NCBI GenBank assembly: GCA_022601195.1
Contig: JAHZIX010000029.1
Location: 62,001-126,000, forward strand
Length of the DNA stretch: 64,000 nt
From: Deltaproteobacteria bacterium
GTDB taxonomy: Bacteria; Acidobacteriota; Thermoanaerobaculia; Multivoradales; JAHZIX01
Direction of reading: 5' to 3'
A model generated the notes under the pieces. It searched no databases and was not told where the DNA came from. It saw nothing but the letters and a program-made list of their open reading frames with translations. Below, piece after piece: positions 46,356 to 55,203 of the stretch. A program made the position numbers and the translations under genes. Positions within the stretch are counted from its first letter, which is position 1. Every line of letters starts with the position of its first letter.

Positions 46356-46411
46356 CTTTGTGCCTCGCGACCCTCTCGCGATACGGCGGAGGGCTAAGTT
46401 CAGGATCTACG

Positions 46412-46427
46412 CTGATAACTCTATCAG
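46412..46427. promoter_or_regulatory. Operator-like inverted repeat in the XRE/TPR divergent promoter region
   Basis: CTGATA (46412-46417) and TATCAG (46422-46427) are perfect complements with a four-base centre. The 177-bp region separates the XRE operon from the divergent TPR B gene, so one dyad could control both. No promoter core was called with confidence. Confidence 0.4.
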
Positions 46428-46532
46428 GTTGGCCATGCTACGCTCCGATAGCGTTATGTGTCAACCCCATAGGCAGCTCTGGTAGTGACCCAGGGCCTTG
46501 AAGGGAAGGGGCACTGACACGAAGGAGACGTC

Positions 46533-47447
46533 GTGAGCTACCTCGGAGAAGCAGTCAGCCCGATACCGCCCCCTGAATATCTGGAGGAAAGAGACGAGAG
46601 CACCCGCTTGATTCGCTCAGGTCAATTTCAGCAAGCGCTGATTCATCTGGAGCGTTGCGAGGGTATTGCCTTGGCCAAGGATCTGCCAGCGCTCCTCGAG
46701 ATGGCTATTGTGAATCGGTGTCGTGTCCATGCGGAGGTCGACCCCAAGGTCGAAGGGATAGCAGAGCTACGAAGGCTCATCACCAATGGTGTCACGCAGG
46801 AAACGAGATTCCGAGCCTGCGTTGCTTTGGCTTCGATCTACCGGGGGCGCGAAGAATGGGCCAAGGTGGAGTTCTATGCGAATTGTGCCCTGGTACCAGC
46901 AGGGAAAAATCGGCACTTCCAGGCGGACGTGCACAGTTGTCTAGGGGTCCGCTACCTAGCTTCGAATGACTTCTCCAAAGCCTTGCGAGCCTTTGAGCTA
47001 GGGCTGGAGCTGCTAGGGCCAGCCGGACAGGGCGATCGGCGCAGCCTTCTGCTCGAGGGTGTTGGTGTGTCGTTGGTGCTCTTGGGGCGTTTGGGGGAAG
47101 CTTTGCGGGCGCTAAGTGAATCGTTGACCACAGCGAAAGCAGCGGCCACACCTTGGATCGAGTTGGAAACCCAGTTGAGTTTGAGCTTCGCTTACCTCGA
47201 GCAAAGCAACGCGATAGGGGCTCTGGCGCACGGGAATGTCGCCCGTGGCCTCGCCGACCGCCAATCTAGACAGGGGGCACAGAAGAAGGCCCTCTACTTG
47301 CTGGGGGAAGCCCACAAGCTAGCGGGCGAAGAGACGGCCGCCTACGGCTACTACAGAGAGCTTCACCATCGTTTTTTGCCCGAGTTCGAGAGTCTCCCGG
47401 ATCTTCTCTTGAGAACGGATACACGAGGGTTGGTCAACATTCTCTAG
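46533..47447 (+). CDS. TPR protein B
   Basis: 304 residues from a GTG at 46533 with AAGGAG upstream. Same TPR-type architecture as TPR A and C (FQQALIHLERCEGIALAKDL, KALRAFELGLELLGPAGQG, KALYLLGEAHKLAGEETAAY) and a related C-terminal end (LLLRTDTRGLVNIL). Divergent from the XRE gene and 251 bp upstream of the HlyD-type gene on the same strand. Paralogy is clear; sequence divergence from TPR A and C is substantial, so it may bind a different partner. Confidence 0.65.
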   Translation: MSYLGEAVSPIPPPEYLEERDESTRLIRSGQFQQALIHLERCEGIALAKDLPALLEMAIVNRCRVHAEVDPKVEGIAELRRLITNGVTQETRFRACVALASIYRGREEWAKVEFYANCALVPAGKNRHFQADVHSCLGVRYLASNDFSKALRAFELGLELLGPAGQGDRRSLLLEGVGVSLVLLGRLGEALRALSESLTTAKAAATPWIELETQLSLSFAYLEQSNAIGALAHGNVARGLADRQSRQGAQKKALYLLGEAHKLAGEETAAYGYYRELHHRFLPEFESLPDLLLRTDTRGLVNIL

Positions 47448-47697
47448 ATCCTCCGCCCGTCGAATCTAGCTGTCTTGATGAGCTGTCGCTCTGCTTAGCT
47501 GCTCTACCTAGCCGGTAGGTGCTCCCCAGGCTCCCGCCCAATTCTTCTCGCAATTGACTAGGAATCGACAGATTTCACGCCTTTATAGATATAGCGGCCG
47601 TCGGCTGAGCTGAGGGCTGGCGCAAGGGCAAATCTGTCTCTGCCAATGGAAGGCCGGTCGTTGTTGGACTTATCGGTTGAGGGTTTCGGGAGGTGAA

Positions 47698-48867
47698 ATG
47701 TCGACCCACTTCAACAGTACGTTGCGATCCCTGGAGGGGGATTCTCCTTGGCGGGCTCTGCGTTGGGTGCCGTTGGCCTTGCTCTTTCTGATTTCTTGGT
47801 TCTGCTGGTTCTTCTTCTCTTCTGTTCCTGTCTATCTAACCAGTCAAGAGGCTCGCCTGCAGGTTGAGGGAGATGGAATCCCAATAGCTATCGAGAAGGG
47901 TGGGCGCCTATCGAAGTTGTTCGTTGCCGCCGGGGATGAGGTAGAGGCCGGGGATATTTTGCTCGCCATGGAGTCCGAAGCGGAGGAACTTCTATTCCTC
48001 GAGGAGAGCCGTAGGCGATCCGGTTTTCTGGAAGAGGCCCGGCGGTTGCGTGAGGTGGAGGCTTCGGCAAGGTCGGTAGCCCGCCATGCAGCGACCTCTC
48101 TGGGGGCCTCCGTCGAACGGGCAGAGGCTGAGCACAAAGCAGCGCAGGCCGCCTTCGAGGCGGCACAGGACGAAGTCCATCGCTCGAAGCGCCTGGGTCA
48201 GGAGGGGCTGTTATCTGCCAGGGATCTGGTCGCTATCAAAGCCGCGGCTCAGGAGAGGGAAGCTGAGGCGCTAGCAGCAGCTCGTGGCGTGGTTCAGGCG
48301 AAGGGTGAATTGGCTCGGGAGCGGCACGAGCGAGAGGTGGCCCTGGGGGAGATCGCTCGACAGATTGTTGAGGTGGTTTCCCTTGCCGAAGCTTCCGAAG
48401 CCAAGGCGGCCTCTTTGCGCCAGGAAGTCGACAAGTTCTTCATCAAAGCACCCGTCTCAGGTCGCCTGATCGAGCTGGCTGTTCTTCCCCCGGGGGCTGT
48501 TCTTCGCCCCGAGGAGAGCTTGGGTACTTTGGTTCCCTCTACAGAGCTCAGAGTCGTGGCTCGATTTCCCTTGACGAGCTCCCTAGGGCGTCTGCGGACC
48601 GGCCAGACAGGGCAGCTTCGCCTAGATGGATTTCCCTGGGTCGAGTTTGGGACCGCGAAGGTGCTGTTGGAAGAGGTCGCTGGTGATCAGCGGGGAGGGT
48701 TGCTGAGGGCTGATTTCTTGATCGAGAAGGCGAGCGCCAGTTCCTTGCCTTTGCAGCACGGACTGCCTGGGAGGGTCATGGTAGAGGTCGAGACCGTGTC
48801 CCCAGCAGCCCTGCTGCTCCGAGTTATCGGTAAGCGGCGTTCAGTTCCCCGGGCTGCGAGGGGGTAG
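47698..48867 (+). CDS. HlyD-family membrane-fusion adaptor
   Basis: 389 residues from the ATG at 47698, preceded by GGGAGG. N-terminal cytoplasmic residues, then one transmembrane segment (WVPLALLFLISWFCWFFFSS), a lipoyl half (IEKGGRLSKLFVAAGDEVEA), a long Glu/Ala/Arg-rich coiled-coil arm (~80-240) and the second lipoyl half (FFIKAPVSGRLIELAVLPPG). This is the adaptor of type I secretion and bacteriocin exporters, linking an inner-membrane ABC protein to an outer-membrane channel. The next gene, six bases on, is that ABC protein. Confidence 0.88.
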   Translation: MSTHFNSTLRSLEGDSPWRALRWVPLALLFLISWFCWFFFSSVPVYLTSQEARLQVEGDGIPIAIEKGGRLSKLFVAAGDEVEAGDILLAMESEAEELLFLEESRRRSGFLEEARRLREVEASARSVARHAATSLGASVERAEAEHKAAQAAFEAAQDEVHRSKRLGQEGLLSARDLVAIKAAAQEREAEALAAARGVVQAKGELARERHEREVALGEIARQIVEVVSLAEASEAKAASLRQEVDKFFIKAPVSGRLIELAVLPPGAVLRPEESLGTLVPSTELRVVARFPLTSSLGRLRTGQTGQLRLDGFPWVEFGTAKVLLEEVAGDQRGGLLRADFLIEKASASSLPLQHGLPGRVMVEVETVSPAALLLRVIGKRRSVPRAARG

Positions 48868-48873
48868 GCCGGA

Positions 48874-51687
48874 ATGGAAGATCGAAGCAATGGTCGAAGG
48901 GAGATGCCGCGGCGCCGGTTGTTTGCGCCCGAGGTCGTGCAAACCTCCTCCATGGACTGCGGCCCAGCGGCTCTCAAGAGCCTGCTCGAGGGTTTTGGAA
49001 TAGGAGTCAGCTACGACCGACTCCGGGATGCCTGCCAGACCAGTCTCGACGGAACGTCGATCGATACGATGGAAGAAGTGGCTCGTCTGCTCGGCCTGGC
49101 AGCGGAGCAGATCATGTTGCCAGCGGACCAGGTACTTCTTCCTCAGGCACGGGCCTTGCCGGCCATCGTAGTGGTGCGGCTACCGATGGGGGCGACTCAT
49201 TTCGTTCTCCTATGGCGTCGCCATGGAGACTGGGTGCAGGTGATGGATCCGGCGGTGGGGCGGCGTTGGATGAAAGAGCGGGCCTTTCTCGACGAGCTCT
49301 ACCGACACACGATGGCGGTGCCCGCAGGGGCTTGGCGGGATTGGGCAGCTTCGCCGGAGTCTCTAGAAAGCCTGGCCGCTCGCGCTCGGTCACTCGGTGC
49401 TTCCCCGGAAACATGTAGCCGGTGGCGCGAGATCGTCTTGGCAGATATTGGTTGGTCGGCCCTCGCTACTTTGGATGCGGCTATCCGGATGACCGCCTCA
49501 CTCATCGCGACCGGAGGCTTGGCACGGGGAGATGTTGCGGTCCGGTTGGTGGATGAGCTGCTGACGGGTGGCCTGTCGCCGGACCGTACTGGTTCGGAGC
49601 CTACCGAAGGGAGAGGCCCAAGAAGCTTCGAGATACCTTCGAGGTATTGGTCCGTTCGTGCCACCGAGGTAGACCCGGAGACCGGTGGAGAGCAGCTTTT
49701 CCTTTCGGGGGCGGTTCTGGTTCGGGTCCACCGACCGGAGGTTTCCGCCCAGAAGGACCCTCGGAACTTCACCGGCCAACCGGAGGGGGGGGCGATGGAA
49801 CAAGGGGAGGAGCTTGCGGCGAGACTCCAGTCCCCCGCCACTCATCCGCTTCGAGAAATGCTAGGGAAGATGCGTGCCGGAGGTCTTCTCGCTCCTGGAC
49901 TGATCAGCGGAGCTCTTGCGGTCTCGGCGGTAACGGTCTTGGTCGAGGTACTGCTGTTTCGGGGTCTGTTCGACCTTGGTCAGAAGTTGCCCATGGTCGA
50001 GCAGCGCGGGCTGATGGCGGCCGCGTTGGCCGTCTTCTTGCTGGCTCAGCTCATGCTCGAGGTGCCTGTGTTCAAGGGAGTCTTGGGCTTGGGGCGGCAT
50101 CTGGAAACGCGCATGCGCCTAGCTTTCCTCCGTAGGCTGCCGGCCCTCGATGACCACTATTTTCGCAGTCGCCTCAGCTCGGACATGGCCGAACGTGGGC
50201 ATAGCGCTCACGGTCTTCGCATGGTGCCGGAGCTGATGAGTCTAATGCTGCGTTTGGTGCTCCAGTTGGGGATGACCACTGTCGGCCTGATCTGGCTGGA
50301 CTCCTCGCTATGGATGGGGGCCCTATTGGCTCTCCTTTTGGCCCTCTTGCTGCCGCTGCTGGCTCAGCCCGTATTGGCAGAAAGGGAACTGCGAATGCGG
50401 ACCCACACGGGAACTCTGAGCCGGTTCTACCTCGATGCTCTCGTCGGATTGGTGCCCTTACGTAACCATGCTGCGGAGCGACCCTTGCGCCGAGAGCATG
50501 AGGGCCTTCTTCGCGAGTGGTACGAGGCGGCGCTGAGACTGCAGCGATCCGGGCTCTGGTTGGAGTTTGGCCAGGCCGCCGTGGGCTACGGACTCGCCGC
50601 CGCTCTGGTCTTCCACCACGTCTTCGAGAGCGGTGGAGGACAGGTCCTCCTGGTGGCCTACTGGGCGTTGAGCTTGCCCGTGCGGGCAGGGCAGCTGGCT
50701 TTGGTTGCTCAGCAATACCCCGCTTTGGGAAACACCGCCCGCCGAATGTTGGAGCCTCTCGTTTCTGTCGAGTCTGTCGGTGTCATCGGAAAGGAGGCAT
50801 CCAAGAAAAGGGTGTCGAAGGCGCCGGCAATTCCGTCCGAGGCGAGCCCATCTAGAGGGAGTGGGGTCAGCATCCGGATGGCTGGAGTTGCCGTCGATGC
50901 TGGTGGACACCGCATTCTCGATGCCATCAACCTGGAGATCGAACCCGGAGAGCATGTCGCGATCGTCGGGCCCTCCGGCGCTGGCAAGTCCACCTTATTG
51001 GGCTCGCTCCTGGGCTGGCACCGCATGGCAGAAGGGGAAATTCGAATCGAGGGTGAGCTCTTGACTCCCTGTCTCCTGGACTCTTTGCGTAAAGAGACTG
51101 CCTGGGTCGACCCGGCTATTCAGATCTGGAACCGTTCCTTACTGGACAACCTAGCTTACGGATGCAAAGAAGATTCTCTTCTCCCCGTCGATGAGGTGCT
51201 CGAGGCGGCCTGCCTGAAAGAGATGCTGAAAGGTCTTCCGAACGGGCTGCAAACAGCCCTCGGGGAATCCGGTGGATTGGTCTCCGGTGGTGAGGGGCAA
51301 AGGGTGCGCCTGGCCCGTGCGTTGATGCGTCGTCACGCTCGCCTGGTCCTATTAGACGAGCCATTTCGGGGTCTGGATGCCGAGGTTCGCGGCAAGCTCA
51401 TGGACCGTGCCCGCCAATGGTGGCCTACGTCGACCCTGCTCTGTGTGACCCATGACATTCGTTCGACGTTGAGCTTTTCGCGAGTCTTGGTGGTGAAAGA
51501 TGGCCAGCTCGTCGAATCCGGTGCTCCGAAAGAGCTGCTGCGGTCCTCCGCACCTGTCTTTCAGGACTTGTTGGCCCGGGAGACCGCTGTGCACGAAGAG
51601 TTGCGCCGCGGCGACTGGAAGCGACTTTGGTTGGAGCAGGGAAAGCTAACGGCTTTGAGAGACGCGGAGCAGGAAACTCATGGATAG
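48874..51687 (+). CDS. C39-peptidase ABC exporter (bacteriocin/peptide type)
   Basis: 937 residues. The N-terminal C39 peptidase has its catalytic Cys29 in SSMDCGPAALKSLL, His109 in GATHFVLLWRR and Asp125 in QVMDPAVGRRW; such domains cut leader peptides after a double-glycine site during export. Residues ~190-330 form an unusual linker with a small beta-type segment (FLSGAVLVRVHRPEV). Membrane helices lie at ~340-615. The ATPase has Walker A GPSGAGKST (699-707), signature VSGGEGQRVRLARAL and Walker B LVLLDEPF. It stops overlapping the second ABC gene. It should export and process a peptide or small protein; none was identified nearby. Confidence 0.88.
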   Translation: MEDRSNGRREMPRRRLFAPEVVQTSSMDCGPAALKSLLEGFGIGVSYDRLRDACQTSLDGTSIDTMEEVARLLGLAAEQIMLPADQVLLPQARALPAIVVVRLPMGATHFVLLWRRHGDWVQVMDPAVGRRWMKERAFLDELYRHTMAVPAGAWRDWAASPESLESLAARARSLGASPETCSRWREIVLADIGWSALATLDAAIRMTASLIATGGLARGDVAVRLVDELLTGGLSPDRTGSEPTEGRGPRSFEIPSRYWSVRATEVDPETGGEQLFLSGAVLVRVHRPEVSAQKDPRNFTGQPEGGAMEQGEELAARLQSPATHPLREMLGKMRAGGLLAPGLISGALAVSAVTVLVEVLLFRGLFDLGQKLPMVEQRGLMAAALAVFLLAQLMLEVPVFKGVLGLGRHLETRMRLAFLRRLPALDDHYFRSRLSSDMAERGHSAHGLRMVPELMSLMLRLVLQLGMTTVGLIWLDSSLWMGALLALLLALLLPLLAQPVLAERELRMRTHTGTLSRFYLDALVGLVPLRNHAAERPLRREHEGLLREWYEAALRLQRSGLWLEFGQAAVGYGLAAALVFHHVFESGGGQVLLVAYWALSLPVRAGQLALVAQQYPALGNTARRMLEPLVSVESVGVIGKEASKKRVSKAPAIPSEASPSRGSGVSIRMAGVAVDAGGHRILDAINLEIEPGEHVAIVGPSGAGKSTLLGSLLGWHRMAEGEIRIEGELLTPCLLDSLRKETAWVDPAIQIWNRSLLDNLAYGCKEDSLLPVDEVLEAACLKEMLKGLPNGLQTALGESGGLVSGGEGQRVRLARALMRRHARLVLLDEPFRGLDAEVRGKLMDRARQWWPTSTLLCVTHDIRSTLSFSRVLVVKDGQLVESGAPKELLRSSAPVFQDLLARETAVHEELRRGDWKRLWLEQGKLTALRDAEQETHG

Positions 51688-53818
51688 GGATCTGGTGTCA
51701 TCTTTTTGGACCGAGGATCAGCTTGAGGAGGGCGTCCAAGTCTTGTCTCGAGCTGTCGGTTGGAGCCACGATGGCGGCTTCGTCTCAGGGCTGAGGGCCG
51801 GGGGGGCTGTGCCCGTCAGTCAACGTCTGGAATATTGTGCCAGCCGCTTGAAGCTCGAGGTGGAATCCGTACACGCCCGGTACGGAGAGGTCGAGGAGTT
51901 GCTGGCAAGTTGTGCGCCAGCACTGCTTCAGCTAGAGGGCAAGAACGGCGAGAAATCATGGCTTCTGGTATTGCGGAGTCGAAGCCATGGACTGAGTCTT
52001 CTCGGGCAGGATCGCAAAGTGCGGCGGGTGACCATTTCGGTGGTCGCTGCTGCCTTGCGCGATCGTCTCGATCTACCCGCAGCGGCAGAGATCGAAAGCC
52101 TGCTGGAGCGCCTTGTTCTGTCTCCTAGAAAGAGGCCAAAAGCTCGCGAAGCCCTGCTCCGCGAGCGCCTCGGTGGCGAGTATGTAGGTGGTTGTTGGCA
52201 TCTTCGACTGCCACCGGGAAGCTCGTTCTCGGTCCAATTTCGAGCTGCCGGTCTTGGTAAACACTTGGCCCTGTTTCTCGGCTCCTATGTCGTTCAGTAC
52301 TTGCTCTTTCTATTGTCCTGGTTGCTACTCGGTCGAGGGGCCCTTCAAGGATTGCTGTCGCGGCCCTGGTTGTTGGCATGGGCGCTGCTGCTGTTCACGA
52401 TCGTACCCCTCCGGTTGGTGAGTACTTGGTCTCGGGCCAAGCTCGCGGTGGGTTTTGGAGCTCTGCTCAAGAGAAGGTTGCTGCAAGGAGCCTTGGAGCA
52501 GCGCCCGGAAGAGGTTCGGTGTCAGGGCACTGGCCAACTACTGGGGAGGGTCGTTGAATCGGAAGCCGTAGAGTCCATGGCTATGAACGGCGGTTTTCTC
52601 GCCGTCGCTGGAGTGATGGATCTGGGGCTGGCCTTTCTCGTCGTTGCGGCTGGAGTATCCGGAGTACTGCACTTTGCAGCCTTGTCCTTCTGGCTGCTCC
52701 TGACGGGGGTCGTCACCCAAAACTTCTTGGGGGTCTTTCGTGGTTGGACGAAGAGCCGGCTGCGGATGACCCACGACTTCGTCGAGCGACTCCTCGGGCA
52801 TCGGACCCGTCTCGCTCAGGAGCCCCGAAGCAAGTGGCACGAAGCCGAAGACCGCCTTCTCGATGACTATCTAGGGGGCTCGGTGGCGGTTGATTCCGCC
52901 AAAGCTTATTTGATTGCTCTGGTACCCCGAGGTTGGTTGGTCGTGAGTGGCTGTGTGTTGGCCCCGGCCTTTATCTGGGGGCTTGGCTCCCAGGGAGAGT
53001 TGGCGATAGGAATAGGAGGGATGTTGGCTGCCCATGGAGGGTTTAGCAAGATCAGTGAAGGATCCATGCATCTTTCTCGGGCATGGGTAAGTTGGAGCCA
53101 ATCCGCGGGTCTGTTTCGGGCTGCAGAGCGAGCCGGACGGGATGCGCCAGCGCCGGGAGTTCATGCTGAAAATACGATCAGGCGCGATGAGGAGCCTGAG
53201 GTCGGTCAGCTCCTGTTGGAAGCCAGGGACCTGGTGTTTCGCTACTCAGGTCAGGAGCGACCTGTGCTCGAAGCAGCCAACCTGCGGATCGAGGCCGGGG
53301 ATCACTGGTTGTTGGAAGGACCTTCCGGTGGCGGAAAATCTACCCTGGCGGCTGTGCTCAGTGGATTGAGGAAGGCTGACTCGGGACTGCTCCTTCGGGG
53401 CGGTCTGGACCTCCCGACTCTGGGGAGCACCGCCTGGCGTAGCAGCGCCGTGTGCGCTCCCCAATTTCATGAGAACCACGTTTTTAGCGAAACCTTTGCT
53501 TTCAACCTGCTGATGGGCAGGGGGTGGCCGCCAACACCGAGTGATCTAACGGAAGCGGAAGAGGTCTGCCGAGATTTGGGACTGGGGGAGCTTTTAGGTC
53601 GTATGCCCGGAGGTTTGATGCAGATGGTCGGGGAGACCGGCTGGCAGCTCTCCCACGGTGAACGCAGCCGTCTGTTTATCGCTCGAGCCCTGCTGCAACA
53701 AGCAGAAATTGTCATTCTGGATGAGAGTTTTGCTGCTCTAGATCCGGGAAATCACTTGCGAGCCCTGGAGGCAGCTCGAAGGAGGGCGCCAGCATTGTTG
53801 TTGATTGCACACCCCTGA
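51680..53818 (+). CDS. Second ABC exporter with a degenerate N-terminal C39-like domain
   Basis: 712 residues, overlapping the first ABC gene by eight bases. The N-terminal ~180 residues have the outline of a C39 domain but lack the catalytic Cys and His, so it may bind but not cut cargo. Membrane helices at ~195-435. ATPase: Walker A GPSGGGKST (547-554), signature LSHGERSRLFIARAL, Walker B EIVILDESFAALD. The protein ends four residues after the H-loop (LLLIAHP), without the usual 20-40 residues found in most half-transporters; a GTTG-rich end and a 470-bp gap follow. This may be a natural length or a truncation. Probably heterodimerises with the first ABC protein. Confidence 0.85.
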   Translation: MDRDLVSSFWTEDQLEEGVQVLSRAVGWSHDGGFVSGLRAGGAVPVSQRLEYCASRLKLEVESVHARYGEVEELLASCAPALLQLEGKNGEKSWLLVLRSRSHGLSLLGQDRKVRRVTISVVAAALRDRLDLPAAAEIESLLERLVLSPRKRPKAREALLRERLGGEYVGGCWHLRLPPGSSFSVQFRAAGLGKHLALFLGSYVVQYLLFLLSWLLLGRGALQGLLSRPWLLAWALLLFTIVPLRLVSTWSRAKLAVGFGALLKRRLLQGALEQRPEEVRCQGTGQLLGRVVESEAVESMAMNGGFLAVAGVMDLGLAFLVVAAGVSGVLHFAALSFWLLLTGVVTQNFLGVFRGWTKSRLRMTHDFVERLLGHRTRLAQEPRSKWHEAEDRLLDDYLGGSVAVDSAKAYLIALVPRGWLVVSGCVLAPAFIWGLGSQGELAIGIGGMLAAHGGFSKISEGSMHLSRAWVSWSQSAGLFRAAERAGRDAPAPGVHAENTIRRDEEPEVGQLLLEARDLVFRYSGQERPVLEAANLRIEAGDHWLLEGPSGGGKSTLAAVLSGLRKADSGLLLRGGLDLPTLGSTAWRSSAVCAPQFHENHVFSETFAFNLLMGRGWPPTPSDLTEAEEVCRDLGLGELLGRMPGGLMQMVGETGWQLSHGERSRLFIARALLQQAEIVILDESFAALDPGNHLRALEAARRRAPALLLIAHP

Positions 53819-54008
53819 GAGGTTTAGCCCCGAACTCTTGGCGCCAGCTTTGTTGCTGCTTTGCTACTGCGCAATCGGGTGTGAACCGGTATTACCTGCG
53901 TCCTTCACCCAGACCCTACCTTCACTGGACCGACAGGACGATTACGTCGGCTTCTGGAGGGAGTTCTCGCATCTCCAGACACCGATGACTTCTCTGCTTG
54001 GGTGTTGA
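53805..54008 (+). CDS. Possible small lipoprotein-like open frame after the exporter
   Basis: A 67-residue frame with a TTG start overlapping the exporter stop. It has a hydrophobic stretch ending in a weak lipobox (LLLLCYCAIGC) and no close Shine-Dalgarno. A second frame over the same DNA reads LASPDTDDFSAWVLSLGAGM to 54051, so a frameshifted lipoprotein is conceivable. Not convincing alone. Confidence 0.2.
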   Translation: MHTPERFSPELLAPALLLLCYCAIGCEPVLPASFTQTLPSLDRQDDYVGFWREFSHLQTPMTSLLGC

Positions 54009-54053
54009 GTCTCGGTGCAGGGATGGAGCTTCGACCCGGTGCGATTTGACTGG

Positions 54054-54082
54054 TTGACGCCCCGCCCATGCTGTTGTAGCAT
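54054..54082 (+). promoter_or_regulatory. Sigma70-like promoter upstream of TPR C
   Basis: TTGACG (54054-54059) and TAGCAT (54077-54082) with a 17-base spacer, about 210 bases upstream of the TPR C start. It would give the TPR C/exported protein genes a promoter independent of the exporter operon. The rest of 53819-54291 shows no supported gene apart from the weak frame at 53805-54008. Confidence 0.4.
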
Positions 54083-54291
54083 TTCAGGAGGTCGACCTTT
54101 TTTAGATAACCCGAAAGATGGAGCAAATGCAGCCGTTGTCGCTGAGGTAGCCATCTGATGGATGGAAAACTCATTGAATTTGCCCCGTTTTTTAAAGACC
54201 TGTTCGGTGGGCGAGCTGTATCGAACAGCAGTTAGAGGGTATAGACTACCGTCCCGTATGTCTTGGGAAGTAGGTTTGAGGAGATATTGAT

Positions 54292-55203
54292 TTGGCCCGG
54301 GATACAAGTAGTGGCTCGATGACTCTTTATGGTTCGTTGCGGGAGGAAGCCCTCGAGCTGACCCGAGATGGGCATTTCGAAGCTGCGGTGAAAGTGCTCG
54401 ACAAAGCCTTGGACACCGCCCGAGAAATTGGGTGTGAGATCTTGATCGGTCTGGCAACGGTGAACCGGGCTCGAGTCGCTATCGAGCTAGCGCCCAGTAC
54501 CGAGTTGGTGAAACAGCTCGGCCAGTTGCTTCTGCAGAGCTCGGACCCAGAGACGAAAGTTCGAACAGCTTTGAGTCTCGCTCGGGCTTATCACCTGCGC
54601 AAAGACACCAAAAAATCTCTCTTTTACGGCCGAATTGCCAGGCAACATGCCGAGGGATTAGACCAGCCGGAATTCGTGGCCATGGCTCACAATGAGATCG
54701 GTCTCTCCTTTTTGGCAGCCAGTTATTTCTCCGAGGCCGTTGAAGAATTCGAGCAAGCTCTGGCGCTCCTGGCCGAAGGAGGAAGTCAGAGACGAGCTCC
54801 GATTTTGGACAACCTGGGCTACTGCTACATCATCTTGGGTCGTCGGAAGGATGGTTTCGAAGCTCTTTTCGAGAGCTTGCGCTGTCTTCGCCGTCTCGAT
54901 CAAGCCTGGGCAGCCATGAACACGATGATCAGCCTGAGCTTTGCTCATCTAGAGCACGGCCGGCCAAGATCGGCAATTCGGCACGGAGAGGCAGCTTTGG
55001 CGATTGCAGACCGAACGGATGACCCTGCCGCGGTCAAGTCGTCTCTCTTCCTACTCGGAGAAGCGACTAAGCAGGCTGGAGATGACGCCTCAGCGAGGCA
55101 CTTCTTCGACCGCCTCCAGGAGAAGTTTTATCCCGAGGCACCCTATCTGGCAGAGATGTTGATGCTGATTGATGCCCGAACGATGGTCAACCTCAAGGCG
55201 TGA
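54292..55203 (+). CDS. TPR protein C
   Basis: 303 residues from a TTG at 54292 preceded by GAGGAG. TPR helix pairs throughout (HFEAAVKVLDKALDTAREIG, YFSEAVEEFEQALALLAEGG, ILDNLGYCYIILGRRKDGFE). Its ILDNLGYC and LGRRKDG segments match TPR A (ILDNLGYCDLILGRKRRG) almost exactly, and it ends LIDARTMVNLKA. Closest paralogue is TPR A. It overlaps the exported protein gene that follows, repeating the TPR-exported protein arrangement of the other operon. Confidence 0.68.
   Translation: MARDTSSGSMTLYGSLREEALELTRDGHFEAAVKVLDKALDTAREIGCEILIGLATVNRARVAIELAPSTELVKQLGQLLLQSSDPETKVRTALSLARAYHLRKDTKKSLFYGRIARQHAEGLDQPEFVAMAHNEIGLSFLAASYFSEAVEEFEQALALLAEGGSQRRAPILDNLGYCYIILGRRKDGFEALFESLRCLRRLDQAWAAMNTMISLSFAHLEHGRPRSAIRHGEAALAIADRTDDPAAVKSSLFLLGEATKQAGDDASARHFFDRLQEKFYPEAPYLAEMLMLIDARTMVNLKA

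Noticed and set aside
54158..54235. 25-codon frame with an FGG near its end, considered as a C39 precursor
   Set aside because: Lacks the conserved leader pattern before GG and leaves only seven residues after it; expected by chance.
53942..54457. 171-codon minus frame over the exporter/TPR C gap
   Set aside because: Overlaps the TPR C start, no motif, no ribosome-binding site; the TPR and promoter calls are better supported.
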